Of a DNA stretch of 64,000 nt, positions 52,831 to 61,218 are shown piece after piece. Origin of the DNA: Flavobacterium sp. ACN6 (GTDB lineage: Bacteria > Bacteroidota > Bacteroidia > Flavobacteriales > Flavobacteriaceae); contig NZ_MRCQ01000002.1 in NCBI RefSeq assembly GCF_002304005.1, positions 1 to 64,000 of the forward strand, given 5' to 3'. Made by a program: the position numbers and the translations under genes. The notes beneath the pieces were generated by a model. That model saw only the letters and a program-made list of their open reading frames with translations, searched no databases and was not told the origin of the DNA. Within the stretch, counting starts at the first letter, position 1, and each line of letters begins with the position of its first letter.

Positions 52831-53880
52831 TTATCCAAATAAATTGCCTCCTTCTAGTCTGGCTTTTAGGTGTGCCTGTGCTAAGCGTGATCTTTTTCCT
52901 TCTGGACTTAAATCGAGGTGAGAAGTTCCGTCTTCGTGGGTAAAATCGAAGCCTAATTCTTTGGTTACGATTTTTAAATCATTGATATGAAGCTGGGTTG
53001 CAAATTCTTCTCCCGTATGCGGACAAACTGCCATTCCTTTCTTGATTCCTTCTTTTTTGTAAATATGTGCGCCTATTTGTGCGGGACGCTGAATGATATG
53101 AAAGAATTTTCCAAATGGAATCCATATTAAAAACATAATTACCGTTACAGCATGAATTACGGCAAGGAAATCATACGCAAAACCTTTCATGAATTGATAG
53201 GAATATGTAAGACATAATCCCGTTACCGATATTGCGATTAATAAAATTAATGGCAGTAAATCACCTTCAAAAGTCTGGGTTGCAATTAGCCCTGGATTTG
53301 TGAGTCTTCGTCTTAAATAATAAACAGATCCAATTATGACAAGCCATGAAGACCAGTTTAAAGCATGAAAAATTAAAAATGCTAAAAATGAATTTATCTT
53401 AAAATCCATCATTTTAAATCCGAAGAAATGTGCTTCGTAAATGGAAATTGAATTTGGCGCCAATGTAAAATGAATCCATCCAAATGTAAGTGGAATTGTT
53501 ATTGCAAAGGCAGAAATACACCCCAAAGCAATACAAAAATGGGCAAACCAGCGCCATTTGCTTCTTGGATAAATAAATTTCTGAACAACAATATTTTGAG
53601 CCGATTCTTTTCCTAAGAACCATAAATGGTACAGTATTTTTCCTGTAAAAAGAAATTGTAAACTTCTTTTAAAATACATCCATGTTGGAGGTCTTTGGAG
53701 CCAAACGGTATAGCGATATACGATTCCAAAAAAAGCGAATACGGTTCCGAATAAATAAGTAACGAGTGCTGCATCAAAATTTTGCAGCTTTCTGGAACCA
53801 TAAAAAACTAAAACAATAGTCAATATAGAAACCAGAGTTGCAACAAGCAGGGCTTTGGTATTAAACGTTTTATTTTTCAT
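52831..53880 (-). CDS. Cytochrome-b-like membrane subunit (NarI-like quinol module)
   Basis: The 349-residue protein has about six membrane helices. Histidines suited to heme b are visible in helices three, four and six (WFAHFC, IFHALNW, AVIHAVTV), and a further His is in FFHIIQ. A cytoplasmic tail of about 90 residues follows (from KKEGIKKGMAVCPHTG). It would anchor the complex and oxidise quinol. Annotation pipelines may misname it because it is weakly conserved. Confidence 0.75.
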   Translation of the reverse strand: MKNKTFNTKALLVATLVSILTIVLVFYGSRKLQNFDAALVTYLFGTVFAFFGIVYRYTVWLQRPPTWMYFKRSLQFLFTGKILYHLWFLGKESAQNIVVQKFIYPRSKWRWFAHFCIALGCISAFAITIPLTFGWIHFTLAPNSISIYEAHFFGFKMMDFKINSFLAFLIFHALNWSSWLVIIGSVYYLRRRLTNPGLIATQTFEGDLLPLILLIAISVTGLCLTYSYQFMKGFAYDFLAVIHAVTVIMFLIWIPFGKFFHIIQRPAQIGAHIYKKEGIKKGMAVCPHTGEEFATQLHINDLKIVTKELGFDFTHEDGTSHLDLSPEGKRSRLAQAHLKARLEGGNLFG

Positions 53881-53907
53881 CTTTAATAAAATTAAATGAT
53901 TACTTAT

Positions 53908-55500
53908 TTAACTTGGTTTTTCACAATTTTTACGATTGTAGAACCACCAATTGATCCCTGTAGCTAAGATAGTGAAAAAACAAACTCCTATAAAAAATTG
54001 ATTTACAGTACCATTAGCAGAAATATTATTTCCTATTAGCTTAGAAAAGATAAAAGGTCCAAAAGCGGCAATTGCAGCTGTCCAGCCTATCACTCCAGCA
54101 GCCTGACGTGGATTTTCTTTAAAGATTATTGGGTATTGTCTAAAAGTACCTGCATTTCCAATTCCGGTAAAAAAGAACATGGCTAAAATTACCGTAACAA
54201 AAAGCGGAAATTGATCCATACTTGTTGGCGCCACCAATCCTTGTGTCACTAATAAAATTGCTCCCGCTAAAATTCCTAAACCTGTTATGGTTGTTAAAAT
54301 TGCCCCTCCCACTTTATCAGCGACAAATCCAAAAGCAACACGGCTGGCAGAACCTAATAACGGACCGTAAAATGCATATACTAAAGGATCGGGCGGATTA
54401 GGAAAATCTCCATAAAGAAACTTAATCATTAAAGGAAAAGCGGCAGATAAACCTGCAAAAGTTCCAAAAGTCATTACGTAAGTAATCGTGCAGTACCAAG
54501 TGTGTTTATTAGAAAAAATATCCATTTGTTCTTTTACAGATGCCATCATTGGTATACTTCTTAAATAAAACCAACTTAAAATTGTCATGATTATTAAAAA
54601 AGGTACGTACCAAAAAGCTGCTGACTGCAAGTATATTTCTGTCTTTATTATCGCTGTATTTTCGGGATTAATACTATCTAAGATTTTTTCGGCCAACTTT
54701 GGGTTTGCATTTGCAATGGCTTTTGCTTTTGCCTTTACTGGTAATGCAGAAAATACAACTACATTATCATTCGAGTTTACCGCCGTTGTTACAGAATCAA
54801 TTACATTTTGTTTTACAGAGGAAAGTATTCTAGTTTGAACTTCAGCATCAAGTGTAGCAAAAACTTCCTTTTGTTTTTCTATGCTTGAGTTTTTAATAAG
54901 TGCTAAAGTTTCTTTAGGATCTACACTTGTAAAACTAGTTGCAGCACCATAAATCCCAACGCTGATTATAAGCGGTGTCACAAATTGTGCAATGGAAACA
55001 CCAAAATTTCCAATTCCAGCCTGTAATCCTAATGCAGTTCCTTTCAGCCTTTGAGGAAAAAACAAACTTGTACTTGGCATGTAGGATGAGAAATCTCCAC
55101 CACCAAAACCAGTTGTAAAAGCCAAAACTGCAAATACCCAAAATGGTGTATTGACATCCATAATGGCAAAACCAATTCCGATTACGGGAATAAGTTTAAT
55201 TGCTGTAGCAAATGATACAATATGACGTGTTCCATAAATTGGTAATAGAAAAGTATGAACAATTCTCAAAAATCCAGCTGCTAATCCAGGAATAGCGGTT
55301 AACCAAAAAAGCTGATCTTTTGAAAAATTAAATCCGAGTCCGGGCAATTTTACTGCAATAACACTCATCATAAACCAAGAAGCAAATGACAAGATTAAAG
55401 TTATCGTTGTAATCGTTAGTGTCCTCCATGCAATTTTACTGCCGCCGTTATTCCAAAACGCTTCATCTTCTGGATCCCATTTCTCTAACCAAGTTTTCAT
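53908..55500 (-). CDS. NarK-type nitrate/nitrite transporter (second subtype)
   Basis: The 530-residue major-facilitator protein starts MKTWLEKWDPEDEAFWNNGG, then has twelve predicted helices with GFGGGDFSSYMPSTSLFFP and GLQAGIGNFGVS, the nitrate signatures of the NarK2/nitrite-antiport group. A soluble loop of about 85 residues (roughly 200-285, charged and Ala-rich) is inserted near the middle. It is co-oriented with and 21 bp after the frameshifted transporter gene, so the operon encodes two transporter types, as in fused NarK1-NarK2 systems. Confidence 0.87.
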   Translation of the reverse strand: MKTWLEKWDPEDEAFWNNGGSKIAWRTLTITTITLILSFASWFMMSVIAVKLPGLGFNFSKDQLFWLTAIPGLAAGFLRIVHTFLLPIYGTRHIVSFATAIKLIPVIGIGFAIMDVNTPFWVFAVLAFTTGFGGGDFSSYMPSTSLFFPQRLKGTALGLQAGIGNFGVSIAQFVTPLIISVGIYGAATSFTSVDPKETLALIKNSSIEKQKEVFATLDAEVQTRILSSVKQNVIDSVTTAVNSNDNVVVFSALPVKAKAKAIANANPKLAEKILDSINPENTAIIKTEIYLQSAAFWYVPFLIIMTILSWFYLRSIPMMASVKEQMDIFSNKHTWYCTITYVMTFGTFAGLSAAFPLMIKFLYGDFPNPPDPLVYAFYGPLLGSASRVAFGFVADKVGGAILTTITGLGILAGAILLVTQGLVAPTSMDQFPLFVTVILAMFFFTGIGNAGTFRQYPIIFKENPRQAAGVIGWTAAIAAFGPFIFSKLIGNNISANGTVNQFFIGVCFFTILATGINWWFYNRKNCEKPS

Positions 55501-55521
55501 ATGTCTACTTTATTTAATTTT

Positions 55522-56996
55522 TTAATGATTATTTTCTATATCTCTAGTAAAGTTTGGTAACTTACTTCTGGTCGCATTGATAATTGTTCTGTGCATCCAT
55601 AGAAGACAAAGAACAGAAACCACGAAAATAAATATCCAGGAACTGGTCCATAAGCCAGTGTAATTGAGCAGATATCCAAATATTATTGGACCTAAAAATC
55701 CGCCAAGTCCACCAATTAAACCAACCATTCCGCCAACAACTCCTACTTCGTTTGGAAAATATTCTGGAATGTGTTTGTAAACCGCTGCTTTTCCTATTCC
55801 CCAAGAAATACCAATAAGGATTACCAAAACCAAATACACCCAAAGATTCGCGCTAAAATTTATTTGTGTAATTCCCTGCGCCAGTAATTCTTTCTTTTTG
55901 ACTTCCTGATTTTGTTTTACAATAATTTCCTGCCAAGAAGTTTTTACTGGAAAAACAGATTGACTGTCTTTTTCTAAATCTTTTTTAGCATTGATTTGAT
56001 GCGTTTTTCCGTTTACAATTATTTTATCTGCAGCAATTTCTGTTACAACACCATTGTTCATTGCCATAACGCCGGGACCTGCCGTAAAGATTTCCATTTT
56101 CGGAAACATTAATAAAAAGCTGATTACGATTGAAGAACCTAAAACCCAATACATAACTTTTCTAGCTCCGAATTTATCTGATAAATAACCTCCAAAAGCT
56201 CTAATTACACCAGACGGTAAACTAAACATTGTAGCAAACATACCGCCCATGACTAAAGTGGTACCGTAAACATTCATAAAATTGGGAAGAAGCCATTGCG
56301 AATAGGCTACGAAAAAACCGAAAACCAAGAAATAATAAGTTCCAAAACGCCAGACTCTGGTCTTTTTAAGCGGAGAAAGTAATTCGGTCATTGTTTTTGA
56401 AACACCTTGATTAGTTTTATTTTTAGCAAAAACAATAAAAAGTATTCCAATAATTACAAGAACCACTGCATAAATAACAGGAAGCATTTTCCATCCATTT
56501 ATTGGATCATTTTCAGTGAAATTATTTAATAAAGTTGGAGCAATAAAAGTGGTAATTGCCGCGCCCGCATTTCCCATTCCGAAAATTCCCAATGCCCTGC
56601 CCTGCCATTCTTTTGGATACCAAACAGATGTATAGCCTATTCCAACAGCAAAACTGGTTCCTACCAATCCGAAGAAAAAACTTAAAACAGCAAAACTCCA
56701 GAATGAATTGGCAAAAGGAAGTAAAAAAGTGGAACTGAACACAGTAAAAGTAAAGTTGAAAAGACAATTTTACCCCCATATTTATCTGTCAAAATTCCGA
56801 TTGGGAGTCTAAAAATAGAACCAGAAAGAATAGGAATTCCTAAAAGCCAGCCGGTTTCAATTACAGTAAAATTAAAAATTCCTTTATCGGCCAAAAAAGT
56901 AACTAATACACCATTTAATGTCCAACAGGCAAAACAAATCGTAAAAGCCAGTGTATTTAAAAATAAAATTCGGTGTGATTGAGAAAGGTTATCCAT
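55522..56996 (-). pseudogene. narK: NarK-family transporter interrupted by a one-base frameshift
   Basis: Two overlapping frames (56996-56682 and 56742-55522) together make a close paralogue of the NarK at 29681. The shift lies at the run of six A (plus strand 56723-56728, six T in the gene). One more T would read SVPLFLLPFANSF, matching SIPLFLLPYADSF of the paralogue. The rest, including the soluble insertion of about 80 residues, is intact with no other stop. It is either a recent loss, a homopolymer error, or restored by slippage. It is the first gene of the operon. Confidence 0.85.
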
Positions 56997-57044
56997 ATCA
57001 AAATTTTAAATATTATCGAACTAAGATGCCCTTCAATAATGCAC

Positions 57045-57090
57045 CAAAATTAAAACCTTAAATACTTACAAAATATGACATATATCATAT
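57045..57090 (-). promoter_or_regulatory. Promoter of the respiratory operon with a Crp/Fnr site
   Basis: On the minus strand TAATTTTG (57052-57045) is a -7 element with no TTG at the right spacing. ATATGA-N6-TCATAT (57073-57090), a Crp/Fnr-family palindrome (TGA-N6-TCA), is centred about 42 bp upstream of the inferred start, the class II activator position. The FNR-like protein at 34537-35241 is the obvious candidate. Confidence 0.7.
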
Positions 57091-57554
57091 TAAAGATAAT
57101 TCTATCCTTAATCTAACAACAACCTAAAGTACAACATATTAATTAATTACACTTAAAACAGTCTGTATTTTTTTAAACAAGCTCTTTAATTTATAAACGT
57201 TCTTTGTAAGAATTTTAATTGTTGAATGAATAACTCCTGCCTAATTTAATTTCAAAAGCCTAAATTTTAAAAATTATGACAGTAAGAGTTTAATGACTCT
57301 TCATTTAAAATGAAACTTGAATACATTTTTATCTGTGCGTGACGTTTTTTCCTCTTTTTTTAGTTTTATAAGAATTAGAAAAGATAAAAAACAAAGTAAA
57401 AAATACTACAATTTCAATTGTTTTTTGCTTTTTTTTAAACCATTTTTGAATTTCATTTGCTTAAAGAACCCTCTTAAAATAAGGGATTAGGAAGAAAATA
57501 AACAATCTGTAAGTACATAGAAATGAAGCTTTTTCAAAAAAAAACCAACAAACT
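57091..57554. other. AT-rich gap upstream of the sulfatase operon promoter
   Basis: No gene, repeat family member or promoter of the usual form is clear here. A few very short ORFs occur, as expected by chance. Confidence 0.45.
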
Positions 57555-57585
57555 TTTGGTTTTTATTATATAAAATTTAACTTTG
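57555..57585 (+). promoter_or_regulatory. Promoter of the susC-susD-sulfatase operon
   Basis: TTTG (57555-57558), a 19-nt spacer and TAACTTTG (57578-57585) match the Bacteroidota consensus. The start site would be near 57592, about 490 nt before the susC ATG, giving an unusually long untranslated leader. An AAAACCAA / TTGGTTTT inverted repeat overlaps the -33 element and could be an operator. Confidence 0.72.
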
Positions 57586-57639
57586 TCTATAGGATTAGTA
57601 GAGTTTTAAATAGTATTTCAAACCATAAAAACTATTATT

Positions 57640-57726
57640 GTGAAAACAACAGAAAGCATATCGCATTACATTCTTCCTAAAAAGTACACTTATAACACTT
57701 GCTGTTATATGTGTTTCTGTTGTTAA
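57640..57726 (+). CDS. Possible Cys-rich leader peptide 1 in the sulfatase operon leader
   Basis: A GTG-started frame of 28 codons ends in TCCYMCFCC, five Cys in the last eight residues, then a stop. A shorter ATG start inside it (57709) would give MCFCC. The start is weak, so translation is uncertain. The DNA also folds: AACAACAGAAA (57645-57655) is complementary to TTTCTGTTGTT (57714-57724), and an inner CACTTATAACA / TGTTATATGTG hairpin (57687-57713) competes with it. Clustered Cys codons within mutually exclusive structures are a mark of amino-acid attenuators. Confidence 0.35.
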   Translation: MKTTESISHYILPKKYTYNTCCYMCFCC

Positions 57727-57840
57727 AATCTACTTTTATTTTATCTGCCGTTTGATCTTTACAAAAGAGCAGGTTTCTTAAAAAATACCTTCAAAACTAT
57801 TTTACTGAATTTACCCAAAAATCTATCTGATACATTTTTT

Positions 57841-57867
57841 GTATGGGAAGGATTCTTGAAACCATAC
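57841..57867 (+). promoter_or_regulatory. Possible alternative hairpins in the operon leader
   Basis: GTATGG (57841-57846) can pair with CCATAC (57862-57867), followed by CTTTTATT. A competing ATACA-TTTTT-TGTAT hairpin just upstream uses the same TGTAT bases. The stems are short. Confidence 0.3.
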
Positions 57868-57911
57868 CTTTTATTCAATAAATTAAATAACTAACAACTA
57901 AAAAAACTAAA

Positions 57912-57944
57912 ATGAAAACGATTCAAAACTATTGCTGTAAATAA
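57912..57944 (+). CDS. Leader peptide MKTIQNYCCK upstream of susC
   Basis: A 10-codon ORF with an ATG whose upstream bases AACTAAAAAAACTAAA match those before the sulfatase start codon (AACTAAAAAAACTATAAA), so it looks like a true translation start of this organism. It ends Tyr-Cys-Cys-Lys, and a perfect hairpin starts 5 nt after the stop codon. Position, size and tandem Cys codons suggest a cysteine-responsive leader controlling the sulfatase operon. Confidence 0.6.
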   Translation: MKTIQNYCCK

Positions 57945-57949
57945 AAAAA

Positions 57950-57975
57950 GCCATTTCTGCGGCAACAGAAATGGC
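57950..57975 (+). promoter_or_regulatory. Attenuator-like hairpin after the leader peptide
   Basis: GCCATTTCTG, loop CGGCAA, CAGAAATGGC: a perfect 10-bp stem 5 nt after the leader ORF stop codon. No T-run follows, so it may stall polymerase, block ribosomes or recruit a factor instead of acting as a plain intrinsic terminator. Confidence 0.6.
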
Positions 57976-58017
57976 AAGGCTTAAAGAACATTTATCACTA
58001 AATCAAGAACACTTTTA

Positions 58018-58039
58018 GAGTGCTGTAAAAACAGTGCTC
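58018..58039 (+). promoter_or_regulatory. Second leader hairpin just upstream of susC
   Basis: GAGTGCTGT, loop AAAA, ACAGTGCTC pair over 9 positions, including a U-G/G-U tandem, 38 nt before the susC start codon. Confidence 0.5.
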
Positions 58040-58077
58040 AGGGCGTCTTGTTAATTACTTAAAACCAATACAAAGAA

Positions 58078-61000
58078 ATGAAAAAAAAGTTAAATATATA
58101 CATACCGCTGTTTCTCCTCTTAATAACGGCGGGAATAAAAGCCCAAAATACTATCCCTTTAATCCAGTCTAAACTTGACGGAACTGTTGTGGATGACATT
58201 ACAAATCAACCAATTATAGGTGCTTCTATCAATATTAAGGGTACCACTCACGGAGTTGTTACGGATGCTGAAGGAAAATTTTATTTTCAGACAGGTCAGA
58301 AATTTCCATACACCTTAATAGTAAGTTACATTGGATATAAAAAGCTGGAAATTATAGTTGAAAAAAATCCAGTTATTATTCATTTAAAAGAAGAAAGACA
58401 AGAATTAGACGAATTGGTAGTTGTAGGTTACGGAACCCAAAAAAGAAAAGACATAACAGGTTCTGTAGCATCTGTTCCAAAAGCCAATTTATCTCAGGTA
58501 ACTTCTTCTGCAGACAATCTTTTAAGAGGTGCCGTTGCTGGGGTTGTAGTTACACAAAGTTCTGGCCGTCCGGGTGCTTCTTCAAGCGTTCGTATTCGAG
58601 GCGGAAACTCAATCACTGCAGGTAATGAGCCACTTTATGTGGTAGACGGAATTTTAATTTACAATGATAACAGCAACAGTTCTACGGGAGTGGCATATGC
58701 TGGTGCAAGTGTAAATGTGCTGTCTACGATTAATCCTGCGGATATTGAATCTATGGAAGTGCTTAAAGATGCTTCTGCAACTGCAATTTACGGATCTCGC
58801 GGTGCTAATGGTGTTGTAATTATTACCACTAAAAAAGGAACAAAAGGCCAAGACAATATTTCGTATCAAGGTTATTTCGGATTTCAAAATATCTCCAAAA
58901 AACTTAGGCTGATGAATGCCAGCGAATGGGCAGGTTTAAGAAATGATGTTCAGGCAAGTATTGGTCAGAATCCTTCTTTTTCTGATGCCCAAATTGAAGC
59001 CTTAAAAACTTCTGGCAATTACGACTGGCAGTCTGCTGCATTTGTAACAGCTGCTCCAATTCAAAATCATCAGCTATCTTTTTCTGGAGGCGATGAAAGA
59101 TCTCGATACGCAATTTCTGCAGGATATTTTGATCAAGATGGAATTGTATTGGGAAGCGATTTTAAACGTATTTCTCTTCGTGTTAATTATGAACGTAATT
59201 ATTCTCAGAACTTTAAGTTTGGAGTAAATGCTAATTACACCAATTCAATTACAAACGGTGTTGGCGCAAGCAGCAGCGGCGGAAGAAATCCAAATCCATT
59301 AGTGGGTGTTTTATTGACAGCGCCGGTTGTTCCTATAAAAAATCCTGACGGAAGTTACAATGTAACGAATAACCCTTACGCTACTTCTGTAAACGGTTAC
59401 GTTTCTAACCCGATTAATGATTTGGAAAACACCATTAATGAAACCAAATTAAACAGAATCCTGACTAGTTTATTTGGTGAATACAAAATCACTAAAAAAT
59501 TAACCGCTAAGGTTGCCGTGAGCGGAGATGTATTAAATACTAAACAAAATTATTATGCGCCTTCAAATACATCAAATGGTGCAGGAACTAAAGGTTTGGC
59601 TTCGATTGGCGAAAGAGTTGTAAGTTCTGTTTTAAACGAAAACACATTAAATTATAATACTAATTTCGGCGAAAGCCATAAGTTTTCAGCATTAGGAGGT
59701 TACACACTTCAGTACACAAAAGGTGAAGTGGTAAATGCTGGAGCGCAGACTTTTGTAAATGATGCTAATACGTACAATGCACTGCAAGACGGAATAGCCG
59801 TAAAACCATACAGCGATGCTTATGAAAGTGTATTAAAATCATGGCTGGCAAGAGTAAATTACTCTTATAAAGGAAAATACAACTTCACTTTATCAGGACG
59901 TGCCGATGGTTCTTCACGATTTGGGTCGGAATCACTTTGGGGATATTTTCCATCTGCTGGATTCTCTTGGAATATTACTGACGAAGAATTTGCAAATAAC
60001 ATAAAAGGTGTAACCGAAGCCAAACTTAGAATTACTGCGGGAACAACAGGAAACCAAGAAATTGGAAATTACCTTTCTCTTGCTTCAATGGGTTCTGTAA
60101 ATTATTCTTTTGGAGGTACCTTATACACAGGATTGGCTCCTACCCGACTGGCAAATCCAGATTTGAAATGGGAGAAAACAAATCAATATAATGTTGGATT
60201 GGATTTATCATTATTAGACCGAAAAATCAATTTTGTTTTTGATGTGTATTACAAAAAAACAAACGATTTGTTAATCAACGTTCCTGTTCCGTTGAGTTCA
60301 GGTTATGCAACGGTTCTTCAAAATATTGGTGGTGTTGAAAATAAAGGTATTGAAATTGGTCTGACAACGGAAAACATCAAAACAGAAAAATTTGCATGGA
60401 ATACCAACATTGTATTTTCTGCTAATAAAAATAAAGTTGTCTCAATAGGAAATGGTGTAAACGAGTTTTTCCCTGTAGTTCCAAACGGTTCTTTATTACA
60501 GCAGCAACCCGTTATTGTAAAAGTGGGTCTGCCTTTGGGAAGTTTTTGGGGATATAAAACAAATGGAATTTTTCAAACTCAGGAAGAAGTTAATACTCAG
60601 CCAAAAATAAACAGTTTAGCCAATACCAGAGTGGGCGACCGAAAATATATAGATGCAAACGGAGATGGTGTAATAAATGCTCTTGACAAAGGAAATCTAG
60701 GAACTTCTCAGCCGAAATTTGTTGGAAGTTTCAGTAATACAATTTCATATAATGATTTCGATTTAAATTTCTCTTTCCAAGGATCTTACGGCGGAAAAAT
60801 TTTCAATGCTTTAAATCAGCAGTTAGAAATTTCTACACTGGGAACAAACGCAGCTGCGACTTTAAATGACCGCTGGAGACCAACAAATCCAAGTAATGAA
60901 ATTCCGAGAGCATCTAGTTCTCCTTTAGGAATTGTTTCTGAGCGTTATGTAGAAGATGCCTCTTTCTTACGATTGAAATTAATCACACTGGGATATACTT

Positions 61001-61203
61001 TACCAAAAAGTGTTTCTAAAAAACTGGGAACAAAAAGTGTAAAATTCTACATCTCTGCAGAAAACTTAATTACATGGACCAAATATACTGGATATGATCC
61101 AGAAGTAAGTTCATACGAACAAAACAACTTATATCCAGGAATTGACTTTGGTTCTTATCCAAACTCTAAAACATTCATCTCGGGCTTGAACGTAACTTTC
61201 TAA
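58078..61203 (+). CDS. susC: SusC/RagA-type TonB-linked outer-membrane transporter
   Basis: The 1041-residue protein has a signal peptide (ending IKAQ), a carboxypeptidase-D-like beta-sandwich (about 32-108), a TonB-interacting segment (DELVVVGYGTQKRKDITGSV), a plug domain (about 125-240, ESMEVLKDASATAIYGSRGANGVVIITTKKG in sections) and a 22-strand barrel ending SGLNVTF. It imports a large substrate with its SusD partner, encoded 15 bp downstream. The sulfatase that follows suggests a sulfated or sulfonated compound. Control is likely by the 490-nt leader. Confidence 0.95.
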   Translation: MKKKLNIYIPLFLLLITAGIKAQNTIPLIQSKLDGTVVDDITNQPIIGASINIKGTTHGVVTDAEGKFYFQTGQKFPYTLIVSYIGYKKLEIIVEKNPVIIHLKEERQELDELVVVGYGTQKRKDITGSVASVPKANLSQVTSSADNLLRGAVAGVVVTQSSGRPGASSSVRIRGGNSITAGNEPLYVVDGILIYNDNSNSSTGVAYAGASVNVLSTINPADIESMEVLKDASATAIYGSRGANGVVIITTKKGTKGQDNISYQGYFGFQNISKKLRLMNASEWAGLRNDVQASIGQNPSFSDAQIEALKTSGNYDWQSAAFVTAAPIQNHQLSFSGGDERSRYAISAGYFDQDGIVLGSDFKRISLRVNYERNYSQNFKFGVNANYTNSITNGVGASSSGGRNPNPLVGVLLTAPVVPIKNPDGSYNVTNNPYATSVNGYVSNPINDLENTINETKLNRILTSLFGEYKITKKLTAKVAVSGDVLNTKQNYYAPSNTSNGAGTKGLASIGERVVSSVLNENTLNYNTNFGESHKFSALGGYTLQYTKGEVVNAGAQTFVNDANTYNALQDGIAVKPYSDAYESVLKSWLARVNYSYKGKYNFTLSGRADGSSRFGSESLWGYFPSAGFSWNITDEEFANNIKGVTEAKLRITAGTTGNQEIGNYLSLASMGSVNYSFGGTLYTGLAPTRLANPDLKWEKTNQYNVGLDLSLLDRKINFVFDVYYKKTNDLLINVPVPLSSGYATVLQNIGGVENKGIEIGLTTENIKTEKFAWNTNIVFSANKNKVVSIGNGVNEFFPVVPNGSLLQQQPVIVKVGLPLGSFWGYKTNGIFQTQEEVNTQPKINSLANTRVGDRKYIDANGDGVINALDKGNLGTSQPKFVGSFSNTISYNDFDLNFSFQGSYGGKIFNALNQQLEISTLGTNAAATLNDRWRPTNPSNEIPRASSSPLGIVSERYVEDASFLRLKLITLGYTLPKSVSKKLGTKSVKFYISAENLITWTKYTGYDPEVSSYEQNNLYPGIDFGSYPNSKTFISGLNVTF

Positions 61204-61218
61204 GTAAAAAAATATAAA

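Noticed and set aside
57524..57574. 16-codon ORF MKLFQKKTN.. upstream of the sulfatase promoter
   Set aside because: It spans the inferred -33 element and lies before the start site.
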